This document shows positions 51,547-59,141 of a stretch of 64,000 nucleotides of DNA, piece by piece; the first letter of the stretch is position 1, and the number at the start of each line of letters is the position of its first letter. The notes under the pieces were generated by a model. The model was not told where the DNA came from and made no database searches. It worked only from the letters and a program-made list of their open reading frames with translations. A program made the position numbers and the translations under genes. This DNA comes from an uncultured Pedobacter sp. (GTDB taxonomy: Bacteria > Bacteroidota > Bacteroidia > Sphingobacteriales > Sphingobacteriaceae): contig NZ_CAMLIG010000005.1 in assembly GCF_946480185.1 (NCBI RefSeq), positions 1 to 64,000 of the forward strand, given 5' to 3'.

Positions 51547-52680
51547 TTACCTCACCTCTACAAACTTCAAACAAACCGGACTTCCAACCTTCAGCATCTC
51601 ACCTGTATAACTCAACAAACCCGTTTTCTTATCTCTTCTAAAAACAAAAATATCATCGGTATATTGATGGCCAACCAAAAGGAAATTATCTGTCGGGTCA
51701 ATCGTAAAATTTCTTGGGCCTTTTCCTTTGGTGCTTACATTGGCAACTTTAGTAAGTTTGCCGTTCTTCTCCACTTTAAAAATCGCAATTTCGTTGGCAG
51801 TGCCTCTATTAGACGTGTACAAAAATTTGCCATCGTTTGATAAATGAATATCTGCACCACCATCTTCACCTTTAAAATCGGTGGCGTCGGCGCTTATTTT
51901 CTGTATCAATGTGGCTTTATTGTTTTTATAATCAAATACAGAAACATACGCTTTCATTTCAGATGCAACATAAAGCTTATCGCCTTTTTTATTAAACGTA
52001 AAATGGCGTGGACCAAAACCCGGTTCAATTCTTACATCAGATGCTACATCCGAATGTAAAGGCTGTTTTTCGTTTCCGTTGTATTTGTAAGCTTTTACAA
52101 AATCGGTTCCTAAATCGGCAACATATAAAATACTGCCGTCCGGAGAAAAGTTACTTGAGTGAACATGTGGTTCATTCTGTCTTTTTTTATCGATGCTGCT
52201 TCCGGCATGCTTAATCAGCTGACTCACTGGCGCCAAGCTTCCGTCTGCATTTATCGGGAAAACACTTAAACTTCCACCGCCGTAATTAGCCGAAAAAGCA
52301 AATTTGTTGTCTCTTGAAAGCGTAACATGGCAAGGGCCCGGGCTGGTAGTGGGCTGCGAGTTGATAAAGGAAAGCACACCATTTTTCGCGTCAAAATTGA
52401 AAGCACTCAATCCGCTTTGGTTTCCACTTGCTTCGCTTACGCTGTAAACTTTGGTTGCGTCGTCATTAACTGCAAAATAGGAAGGATTTACCACGCCTTC
52501 GGTTTTAGATTCGAAACTCAACTTCCCGGTAGCGGCATCAAACTTATATACAAAAAGTCCGTTGTTCTGTGTTTTTGTGTAGGTTCCAATAATTAAGTGA
52601 TAGTTTTTTGGTGCTGATTGCGCAAAGCCTAAAAAAGGCAAACCTAAGAAGGTAGCTATTATTGCTGATTTAAATTTCAT
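51547..52680 (-). CDS. Secreted lactonase family beta-propeller protein
   Basis: The 377-residue protein has a signal peptide (KSAIIATFLGLPFLGFAQ) and a seven-bladed propeller of the lactonase family (PF10282). Typical blade words are GTYTKTQNNGLFVYKFD, SPGPCHVTLSRDNKFAFSANY, QNEPHVHSSNFSPDG and GFGPRHFTFNKKGDKLYVA. The EPHVHS and GPRH segments hold the conserved His and Arg of 6-phosphogluconolactonase-like YbhE. The signal peptide suggests an exported enzyme acting on other lactones. It is a lone gene. Confidence 0.88.
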   Translation of the reverse strand: MKFKSAIIATFLGLPFLGFAQSAPKNYHLIIGTYTKTQNNGLFVYKFDAATGKLSFESKTEGVVNPSYFAVNDDATKVYSVSEASGNQSGLSAFNFDAKNGVLSFINSQPTTSPGPCHVTLSRDNKFAFSANYGGGSLSVFPINADGSLAPVSQLIKHAGSSIDKKRQNEPHVHSSNFSPDGSILYVADLGTDFVKAYKYNGNEKQPLHSDVASDVRIEPGFGPRHFTFNKKGDKLYVASEMKAYVSVFDYKNNKATLIQKISADATDFKGEDGGADIHLSNDGKFLYTSNRGTANEIAIFKVEKNGKLTKVANVSTKGKGPRNFTIDPTDNFLLVGHQYTDDIFVFRRDKKTGLLSYTGEMLKVGSPVCLKFVEVR

Positions 52681-52726
52681 TTTATAATAAATGGTTTATT
52701 GAGAATGCAATATAGGGAAAAAACAA

Positions 52727-52751
52727 AAAGCCTTCCGAAAAGAAAGGCTTT
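52727..52751. terminator. Terminator after the L,D-transpeptidase
   Basis: AAAGCCTT (52727-52734) pairs with AAGGCTTT (52744-52751); on the minus strand a T run follows. It lies 27 bases after the L,D-transpeptidase stop. Confidence 0.75.
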
Positions 52752-52777
52752 GTAAATTGAAACGTTTTTTAAAAAAA

Positions 52778-53593
52778 TTATAAAGAAGCTAAATCTTTAA
52801 AGCCTTGATCTAAATTATTTTCGCTCAATAAGTTTGATTTGTATTTGTCACTGTTTCCATTAATGAAAAAGCAAGTTTTGCCTTTTATTAAATCGATGAT
52901 TTTTGCGTTTAATGCTTCTGGCACTGCAGGGCAACCAAAGCTTCTGCCTAAACGGCCTGTACTTTTAATAAAATCCTCGCTCACATAACTTGCGCCATGT
53001 ACAACAATTGCTCTTTCTCTGGCTAAATCATTTATGCCTTTATCCTGGCCGTCTAATTTTAAAGATAAACCGTGTTTGCCCAAGTAGGTTTCGCTAGCAA
53101 TATAAAACCCTAAACTGCTCTGGTGCGATTCTGCTACGTTAGAGAAATTTGTTGCTAAATCATCGCCGCTTCCTTGGCCATGTGCAACATAAGTGTTCAA
53201 CAAAAGTGTTTTGTTTTTTAAATCAACAATCCACATGCGTTTTTCGGTGCTGGGCTTGCTAAAATCAACAATAGTAACAATGCTTTTGGCATCGCTCAAC
53301 AAATGCTCGTTTTTTAAGTTTACAAAACCAGTACAGGCTTTTTCAAAAACCGATAGCGCTAAGCCAGATGCTTTTAAATTGCTTTCCTGATAAAGTGCAT
53401 TTACGTAATTGCTGAATGACACTTGCTCTGAAGCTTGAGCACTAGTTGAATCTTTTAAAGTGTTTTTAGGTTGGTTGGTGGTTAAATCTTTCGAGGTTTT
53501 CCAGCTGAGGTTTAAAAACATAAAGCCAAAAGCCAATAGCGTTAAACCTTTTACCGAGTAAATTTTGAATTTTCTGTTTCTCATAAATTTCAT
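52778..53593 (-). CDS. Murein L,D-transpeptidase-like protein (YkuD_2)
   Basis: The 271-residue protein has an N-terminal anchor or signal segment (about 14-30) followed by the YkuD_2 catalytic domain (PF13645). Key motifs are VDLKNKTLLLNTYVAHGQG, VVHGASYVSEDFIKSTGRLG with the active-site His, and RSFGCPAV with the nucleophilic Cys. It would link peptidoglycan stem peptides or attach proteins in the periplasm. The start may instead be the ATG 9 bases later. It is a lone gene. Confidence 0.86.
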   Translation of the reverse strand: MKFMRNRKFKIYSVKGLTLLAFGFMFLNLSWKTSKDLTTNQPKNTLKDSTSAQASEQVSFSNYVNALYQESNLKASGLALSVFEKACTGFVNLKNEHLLSDAKSIVTIVDFSKPSTEKRMWIVDLKNKTLLLNTYVAHGQGSGDDLATNFSNVAESHQSSLGFYIASETYLGKHGLSLKLDGQDKGINDLARERAIVVHGASYVSEDFIKSTGRLGRSFGCPAVPEALNAKIIDLIKGKTCFFINGNSDKYKSNLLSENNLDQGFKDLASL

Positions 53594-53723
53594 ATTTTTT
53601 CTCCGCTTGTTTTAGTTAATTGCCGTTTTTAACAATAGTGACCCAAAAGGTTTATTTCGTGACATTAATTAAACATCTCTAAATTAACAAGATAAATTAA
53701 ATGTTGTTGGTTTTATGAGATTT

Positions 53724-53888
53724 TTAGAAGCGGTTTCGCAAGGCATCTGCCCGACGTAAAATTGCCCTAAGCCTGTTATTGGCCTGATTTTGTGAACGAA
53801 CATACTCAGGAGAAGACGAATTATTTAAACTGCTGATTTTGTTTAAAACTGAAATTAAAGTGGTTTTGATTAGTGCTACTAAAGTCAT
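53724..53888 (-). CDS. Small hypothetical protein (54 residues)
   Basis: An ATG at 53888 opens a frame of 54 residues that begins MTLVALIKTTLISVLNKI and ends RLRAILRRADALRNRF. It has a short amphipathic helix at the start and a basic Arg-rich C-terminal helix. No family is recognised, and no ribosome-binding site is clear. It fills an otherwise unexplained gap between two genes of the same strand, which argues for a real gene. Confidence 0.4.
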   Translation of the reverse strand: MTLVALIKTTLISVLNKISSLNNSSSPEYVRSQNQANNRLRAILRRADALRNRF

Positions 53889-53950
53889 CTATAATATGGT
53901 TTTAAGGAACGTGTATAACTATACGCTTATAGAGCGGTTTTATTGTAGCG

Positions 53951-54157
53951 TTATAAATAAATTTTAACCTTATCGTGTTCTTCATGTTTCGCTGGTTCTT
54001 TTCTGTCTTTCCTTTTTGAAAACAGCACTAAGAAAAAAACTAACAAGCTCAGCTCTAACAGGATAGTCTTCACCAATAACGAACATAAAAATGCTGCAAA
54101 TACATTAATTAACGTTCCAATAAGCAAAGTAAGAATTAAGATTCTGTAACGATACAT
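53951..54157 (-). CDS. Small two-helix membrane protein
   Basis: The 68-residue protein has two hydrophobic helices (about 5-27 and 30-46) and a charged, Lys/Glu-rich cytoplasmic tail (SKRKDRKEPAKHEEHDKV). No family is recognised. It is a lone minus-strand gene that lies just after the glyS terminator. Confidence 0.5.
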   Translation of the reverse strand: MYRYRILILTLLIGTLINVFAAFLCSLLVKTILLELSLLVFFLVLFSKRKDRKEPAKHEEHDKVKIYL

Positions 54158-54218
54158 AGTATTTGGCTTTGTGTCATCTGTTTACGAGACTTTTATGATT
54201 AAAGTTTCAAATTGCATA

Positions 54219-54248
54219 AAAAAAGCCCCTGCGATAGCAGAGGCTTTA
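54219..54248. terminator. Terminator after glyS
   Basis: AGCCCCTGC and GCAGAGGCT pair around GATA with one mismatch; A run on the left gives the T-tract on the minus strand. It lies 23 bases after the glyS stop. Confidence 0.8.
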
Positions 54249-54270
54249 ATAAATGTGTTTTTTTGGATTG

Positions 54271-55752
54271 TTAGCTCAACAGGTTTTTCCAGCTTACCAA
54301 GTCTCCAATTATTTTTCCGAGATCGGCAATGGCAACTCTTTCTTGCTCCATGCTATCTCTATGGCGGATAGTTACTGTATTATCTGTTAAAGTATCGTAA
54401 TCTATAGTAATGCAATAAGGCGTTCCAATCGCGTCCTGGCGGCGGTATCTTTTTCCGATAGCGTCTTTTTCATCGTAAGCCATATTGAAATCCAATTTTA
54501 AAGCGTCCATTATTTCGCGGGCTTTTTCTGGCAGACCGTCTTTTTTGGTCAATGGTAGAACTGCAGCTTTATAAGGCGCTAATGCCGGATGTAATTTTAA
54601 AACCGAACGAGAATCTTGTTTATCTTCTGTACTTAAATCCTCTTCTTCAAAAGCATTGATTAAAGTCACCAAGAAAAAACGATCTAAACCAATGGAAGTT
54701 TCAATCACGTAAGGCACATAGTTACCGTAAGGTTTACCGGTTTCTGGGTCAACCTCTGGGTCAAAATACTGCATTTTTTTTCTGGAGTATTCTTGGTGCT
54801 GTGTTAAATCAAAATCAGTACGGGAGTGTATGCCTTCCACTTCTTTAAAGCCAAAAGGGAATTCATACTCAATATCAACCGCAGCGTTTGCGTAATGAGC
54901 TAGTTTTGCATGATCGTGGAATTGGTATTTTGCCGGATCTGTGCCTAAAGCCAAATGCCATTTTAAACGGGTTTCTTTCCATTTTTTGTACCATTCCATT
55001 TCAGTGCCAGGGCGTACAAAAAATTGCATTTCCATTTGTTCAAACTCACGCATACGCATAATAAACTGGCGGGCAATTACTTCGTTTCTAAAAGCTTTAC
55101 CAATTTGCGCTATCCCGAAAGGAATTTTCATTCTGCCGGATTTTTGAACGTTCAAAAAGTTTACAAAAATACCCTGTGCTGTTTCCGGACGCAAATAAAC
55201 TTCTTCGGCGCCTTCTGCCATCGCCCCAAATTGCGTGGCAAACATCAGGTTAAACTGACGGACATCTGTCCAATTGCAGGTTTTAGAAACCGGACAGGCA
55301 ATTTTATGCTCCTCAATTAATGCTTTTAGTTGAGGCAAATCCTCTGCTTTTAAAGCATTGTCCATGTCGTTTTGTAAGCTTTCAGCTTTCTGCATTTCGC
55401 CTTCGGCCTTATAAGCTTCAATTTTATCTTCTAATAACTGGTCGGCTCGATAGCGTTTTTTTGAATCCTTGTTATCAATCATCGGATCGTTAAAACCGTC
55501 CACATGTCCGCTGGCTTTCCAAACTTTTGGGTGCATAAATATTGCGGAATCAATCCCAACAATATTCTCATTCATTTGCACCATGGCTTTCCACCAATAA
55601 GTTTTAATGTTGTTCTTTAGCTCGGCGCCTAGCTGGCCGTAATCGTAAACAGCGCTAAGCCCATCATATATTTCACTGCTTTGAAATACAAAACCGTATT
55701 CTTTGGCATGTGAGATTACATTTTTAAAAATTTCTTCGTTATTTTTTGACAT
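54271..55752 (-). CDS. glyS: Glycine-tRNA ligase
   Basis: The 493-residue protein is the dimeric (alpha2) class II GlyRS found in Bacteroidota. It begins with the helical start and YDYGQLGAELKNNIKTYWWKA, has the motif 2 loop LRPETAQGIFVNF and IGKAFRNEVIARQFIMRMREFEQME in parts, motif 3 ETSIGLDRFFLVTL, and a C-terminal anticodon-binding domain (about 390-493). It charges tRNA-Gly. TATATTTG on the minus strand, 7 bases before the ATG (55760-55767), fits a -7 box with a very short leader. Confidence 0.96.
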   Translation of the reverse strand: MSKNNEEIFKNVISHAKEYGFVFQSSEIYDGLSAVYDYGQLGAELKNNIKTYWWKAMVQMNENIVGIDSAIFMHPKVWKASGHVDGFNDPMIDNKDSKKRYRADQLLEDKIEAYKAEGEMQKAESLQNDMDNALKAEDLPQLKALIEEHKIACPVSKTCNWTDVRQFNLMFATQFGAMAEGAEEVYLRPETAQGIFVNFLNVQKSGRMKIPFGIAQIGKAFRNEVIARQFIMRMREFEQMEMQFFVRPGTEMEWYKKWKETRLKWHLALGTDPAKYQFHDHAKLAHYANAAVDIEYEFPFGFKEVEGIHSRTDFDLTQHQEYSRKKMQYFDPEVDPETGKPYGNYVPYVIETSIGLDRFFLVTLINAFEEEDLSTEDKQDSRSVLKLHPALAPYKAAVLPLTKKDGLPEKAREIMDALKLDFNMAYDEKDAIGKRYRRQDAIGTPYCITIDYDTLTDNTVTIRHRDSMEQERVAIADLGKIIGDLVSWKNLLS

Positions 55753-56092
55753 GATGTTGCAAATATAGCATTACGTCTATTTGTACGTCTATTTTTGAGA
55801 TAAATTTTTATCAGTCAAGTGAATTGATAATTTGTGAGATAGGAGGGAGCCGGGTAGAGATTTAAATATTAGGGCGCTTTAACACGCCATCCGTTATATC
55901 TTTTTTTGTCAGCCTTGAGCAGGAAGCCGAAGGACAAAAAAAGATGCCACTCCTGTCGTTAGCGCAAAAAATATCGGTTGTTTAATTAATCGAAGAATTC
56001 GAGAAACCAATTGTTCACTCGTTGCAAACGAGCGCAAGATGAATTGTTGAATTTGCAAAGTATTCACTCATTCAAAATCCAATCCTTCAAAA
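55753..56092. other. Intergenic repeat region
   Basis: This 340-base gap has no gene. It holds a structured repeat (55874-55965), a small hairpin CTCGTT-GCA-AACGAG (56018-56032), and a CATTCAAAAT fragment near 56068 of the family seen at 36457. Confidence 0.6.
55874..55965. repeat. Structured repeat with 13-bp inverted arms
   Basis: ATCTTTTTTTGTC (55898-55910) and GACAAAAAAAGAT (55933-55945) are perfect inverted repeats. GCGCTTTAACACGCC precedes them and GTCGTTAGCGC follows, giving a partial outer stem. The loop contains CTTGAGCAGGAAGCCGAAGG, related to the CTTGAGCGGAGTCGAAGG insert near 41193. Confidence 0.65.
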
Positions 56093-56659
56093 CTAAAAAC
56101 TCGTAGTACTGCTTGAATTAATGTTAATCATCCGGCTTTTGCTGTTATAAAAACCGATATCGTAACGTTGCAAGTCCACATTTAAACCGATGGAACTTTT
56201 GTTAAAGCCTAAAAAATCGTCGTTGATAAAGGAAGCACCAAAGGATATACAATCTAAAAATGTGTAATCGCTACTTTTAGGATTAACAGGAAAAACCCAG
56301 CTTAGTTTGCCACTTAAAGAAGTGGTGTTACTTAAATTCGCCATTTTATTAAGTGTAGCGAGTTCAAACTCAGTAGAAGGGCCCGCAAATAATGAAATTC
56401 TGGCGCCCTTGTTTAACGGAGACCTAATAAACAGCGCCTCTAACTGTGGGCCGGCAAATAATTGGCTGGATAGTTTTTGGTTATAACCAGCTTTAACGCC
56501 AAATAATGACCTAATACTTGTTCCGGTTAATAGCGTTGCAATTTTAATGTCAAGACCTACATAAAAATGTGAGTTGCGGTCAATATTTATTTTTTGAGCG
56601 TCTGCATTTTTGTAAAAACAAAGTGCTAATAATACAATAATGAAGTATGATTTTTTCAA
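56093..56659 (-). CDS. Secreted or outer-membrane protein, function unknown
   Basis: The 188-residue protein has a signal peptide (SYFIIVLLALCFYKNADAQ) and alternating hydrophobic strands (HFYVGLDIKIATL, GVKAGYNQKLSSQLFAGPQL) ending near RMININSS, consistent with a small beta-barrel. No family is recognised. The start is TTG at 56659, chosen because a perfect AGGAGG (minus strand, 56666-56671) lies 6 bases upstream; such strong Shine-Dalgarno sites are rare in Bacteroidota. Confidence 0.65.
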   Translation of the reverse strand: MKKSYFIIVLLALCFYKNADAQKINIDRNSHFYVGLDIKIATLLTGTSIRSLFGVKAGYNQKLSSQLFAGPQLEALFIRSPLNKGARISLFAGPSTEFELATLNKMANLSNTTSLSGKLSWVFPVNPKSSDYTFLDCISFGASFINDDFLGFNKSSIGLNVDLQRYDIGFYNSKSRMININSSSTTSF

Positions 56660-56665
56660 CGTGTG

Positions 56666-56671
56666 CCTCCT
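56666..56671 (-). promoter_or_regulatory. Strong Shine-Dalgarno site that decides a TTG start
   Basis: AGGAGG on the minus strand lies 6 bases before TTG at 56659. No in-frame ATG lies nearby that would also give a full signal peptide. Confidence 0.55.
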
Positions 56672-56722
56672 GGTAGTTTAGGCTTTGTACGTTGTATCTA
56701 TGATAAGGTTTCTAAAAAAAAT

Positions 56723-57688
56723 CTAATTTTCAGGCCGTCCTATGGCCTGCCCCTTTTGGTATTTTTTTTCTTCCTCTTCAATTGATTTTTTCTCTTTTAA
56801 AGATTGATCGGTGCGGGTTAAATTCTTCATGTTAGGCTGTCCCGCATCTACCCATGCGGAATACCAAAAACTGCCGACATCTAAAATAGAGCTTCGCATT
56901 TGTGCTTCAACCATGCCGTTCAAAGCATCGTGATAGGCTTTTGAATACTCCATAGAATATTCTTTTATGACTTTGTTGTTGCGCTCATTATAAGTGTATT
57001 TACGGTCGTTCGGGAAACTTTTGCTCAATCTTTTCTCTATGGAAAGGGTAGAATCCAACAAGGTAAAAGTATGTTCCACAATTTCCCAAGCTTTATTTAA
57101 AGGGTTATTGATATAAACCGCTTTGCCTACAAAATAATCATAATCGTCTGCAAAAAGCTCGGGCAAACGGCTTTCCCAAAAACCGTGTATGCCAACTTGG
57201 TTGGTCATTTGGCCGTTGTAGTTTTCGGAAGTATGCAAAGGAACATGCGCATCAGCAATGTAATGGCCTAAATCCGAAGAGTATTTTAAAATTAAAATTG
57301 AATCTCGGTTTTTAAATGCATCTACCAACTTATAATAACTGCGCTGAATCTGCCAAGGAACAATCCCGTAGGCTTTTAAGGTATCTTCGCTTAGTTTTTC
57401 GGTGGCATCATTCCACTTTCTTGGGATTACCGCAAAAGGGTCTTTGCCATAATGGTCCGCATCTAAATAATGCCGGGGTGCTTCCAAAGAATCTGCATAA
57501 CGTCTTTTGTCCGGGTCAACTGCGTGTATAGTAATGTAATTGATGTTAGCTTTGTAAAAACCAATTAAATCTTTGGGCAAGGTAAATATAGCCAGCCGGT
57601 TAATTCTTTGATGTGCAAAAAATCCCCAAGATACCGTAAGCAACAAACAAGGGATAATTAATAAAAGTACGAGCGATTTATTTTTCAT
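56723..57688 (-). CDS. S1/P1 nuclease-like, zinc-dependent phospholipase C family protein
   Basis: The ATG at 57688 gives 321 residues; an earlier TTG adds only two. A signal peptide (SLVLLLIIPCLLLTVS) is followed directly by WGFFAHQRINRLAIF, where the N-terminal Trp and His begin the trinuclear zinc site. Further ligands are in HAVDPDKRR, APRHYLDADHYG, DLGHYIADAHVPLHTSEN and GIHGFWE. That order fits zinc-dependent phospholipase C/S1-P1 nucleases. The protein would act in the periplasm. A charged C-terminal tail (KEKKSIEEEEKKYQKG) is extra. Whether it cleaves lipids or nucleic acids is unknown. Confidence 0.85.
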   Translation of the reverse strand: MKNKSLVLLLIIPCLLLTVSWGFFAHQRINRLAIFTLPKDLIGFYKANINYITIHAVDPDKRRYADSLEAPRHYLDADHYGKDPFAVIPRKWNDATEKLSEDTLKAYGIVPWQIQRSYYKLVDAFKNRDSILILKYSSDLGHYIADAHVPLHTSENYNGQMTNQVGIHGFWESRLPELFADDYDYFVGKAVYINNPLNKAWEIVEHTFTLLDSTLSIEKRLSKSFPNDRKYTYNERNNKVIKEYSMEYSKAYHDALNGMVEAQMRSSILDVGSFWYSAWVDAGQPNMKNLTRTDQSLKEKKSIEEEEKKYQKGQAIGRPEN

Positions 57689-57832
57689 TACCAAATTTTT
57701 ATGGTGCTAAGGCTGGGTGTGGATTCTTGTGGTTTTGTATCGGCAATAATCATCTGTTATTTGATACCTTAAAATTAAGGTATGCATTTAATAATCAGCG
57801 GTTTTTTAAAAGAATATTTTTTTAAAATTGAA

Positions 57833-57863
57833 TTTGCTTTTAATAATATAAGCAGTATATTTG
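57833..57863 (+). promoter_or_regulatory. Strong Bacteroidota promoter for rpsT
   Basis: TTTG (57833-57836), a 19-base spacer and TATATTTG (57856-57863) match the primary sigma consensus, with the same boxes and spacing as the promoter at 13980. The leader is about 37 bases. Confidence 0.75.
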
Positions 57864-57907
57864 CAACCCTCAATAGAGGCAATGTTTAAAGGAATAAAAA
57901 GCTAACA

Positions 57908-58159
57908 ATGGCAAATCATAAATCATCATTAAAGAGAATTAGATCAAACGCTGCTAAACGTTTACGTAACAGATACCAAGCAAAAACTACCAGAACTTTT
58001 ATTAAAAGGTTGCGTAATGCTGTTAGTAAAGAAGAAGCTTTGGCTTTATTGCCTAAAGTAACCTCTATGTTAGATCGTTTAGCTAAGAAAAACGTTATCC
58101 ACAAAAATAAAGCAGCAAACAATAAGTCAAAATTGACTAAGTTCGCTAACTCTTTATAA
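57908..58159 (+). CDS. rpsT: 30S ribosomal protein S20
   Basis: This 83-residue, highly basic protein matches S20 (PF01649) over its length: MANHKSSLKRIRSNAAKRLR, the helical hairpin centre with RTFIKRLRNAV, and DRLAKKNVIHKNKAANNKSKL near the C-terminus in parts. It binds 16S rRNA early in small-subunit assembly. It has its own strong promoter and terminator. Confidence 0.97.
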   Translation: MANHKSSLKRIRSNAAKRLRNRYQAKTTRTFIKRLRNAVSKEEALALLPKVTSMLDRLAKKNVIHKNKAANNKSKLTKFANSL

Positions 58160-58174
58160 GAGTTAAAAATATTT

Positions 58175-58212
58175 AAAAGGGCAGAATTCTTAACTGAGTT
58201 CTGCCTTTTTTT
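58175..58212 (+). terminator. Terminator after rpsT
   Basis: GGCAGAA (58180-58186) pairs with TTCTGCC (58199-58205), with AAAA before and seven T after. It lies 15 bases after the rpsT stop. Confidence 0.85.
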
Positions 58213-58239
58213 GTTCGTTTTTTTGTGTAGATTTATTTT

Positions 58240-58941
58240 ATGAGTTTGCCTTACGAACAAAAAATAACCATAAAAGCCTGGGCAGAAGAGGATCGTCCTC
58301 GTGAAAAACTGCTTTCCCTAGGGCGCAGAAGCTTGTCTGATGCTGAATTGATTGCCATTTTAATTGGTTCTGGTTCTACCACAGAAACCGCCGTTGAACT
58401 GAGTAAAAGAATTTTACATACCTACCAAAACAACCTTGCCGCTTTGGCAAAACTATCCGTTGCCGACTTGTGCAAATTTAAAGGAATTGGCGAGGCCAAA
58501 GCCATTTCTATTATTGCTGCTTTAGAGCTGGGTCGCCGACGCAAGGAAAGCGAACTCAGTTTTACTGATAAAATTACCTGTTCAAAAGATGGCTTCAATA
58601 TTTTGTCTCCCTATTTTGCCGATTTATTACATGAAGAATTTTGGGTTGTGATGTTGAGCCGTAACAATAAGGTGATTGGCAAGGTTTTAATCTCAAAAGG
58701 AGGAATGTCTGCAACCATTGCCGACCCGAAAATTATTTTTAAAGCGGCGCTGGAGCATAATGCGGCAAATATTGTGTTGGCGCATAACCATCCGTCAGGT
58801 AATTTAAAACCCAGTCAGGCAGATTTAAGCCTTACCAAAAAATTAAAAGCAGGTGCACAGTCGTTGGATATTGGTGTTATGGACCATTTGATTTTTGCTG
58901 GCGAAGGATATTTTAGTTTTGCTGATGAAGGGTATTTGTAG
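58240..58941 (+). CDS. radC: RadC family JAB-domain protein
   Basis: The 233-residue protein has the N-terminal helix-hairpin-helix part (about 20-90, LGRRSLSDAELIAILIGSGS and FKGIGEAKAISI) and the C-terminal JAB/MPN domain with the metal-binding motif AHNHPSGNLKPSQADLSLT (about 184-202) and LDIGVMDHLIF. RadC was first described as a DNA-repair protein, but that role is disputed; the JAB motif suggests a metalloprotease- or nuclease-like activity. Confidence 0.93.
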   Translation: MSLPYEQKITIKAWAEEDRPREKLLSLGRRSLSDAELIAILIGSGSTTETAVELSKRILHTYQNNLAALAKLSVADLCKFKGIGEAKAISIIAALELGRRRKESELSFTDKITCSKDGFNILSPYFADLLHEEFWVVMLSRNNKVIGKVLISKGGMSATIADPKIIFKAALEHNAANIVLAHNHPSGNLKPSQADLSLTKKLKAGAQSLDIGVMDHLIFAGEGYFSFADEGYL

Positions 58942-59011
58942 GATATTAGGTTGTAAGTAGTAGGTTTTAGGTGTTAAGTGAAAAGTATAAAGGCTTTAGG
59001 TATTCAATCTC

Positions 59012-59090
59012 TCACTCATTCAAAATTGCTCCCTTCTATCATCATTCTGTCATTCAATTTTTCAATTACTCAAAATTCAATTTTTCTAAA
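59012..59090 (-). repeat. Degenerate GAATGATAGA / TTTTGAATGA repeat, second copy
   Basis: Read on the minus strand it gives TTTTGAGTAATTG, TTGAATGACAGAATG, GATAGAAGGGAG and TTTTGAATGAGTGAG. It is related to 36457-36539. It occupies most of the gap between radC and the VWA gene. Confidence 0.5.
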
Positions 59091-59141
59091 TCAAAACTTT
59101 TAGCTTTATAAAATCGTTATATCAACAAACAATTCTAGAAG

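Noticed and set aside
54171..54371. Forward frame opposite the glyS 3' end
   Set aside because: It spans the glyS terminator and its C-terminal codons in antisense.
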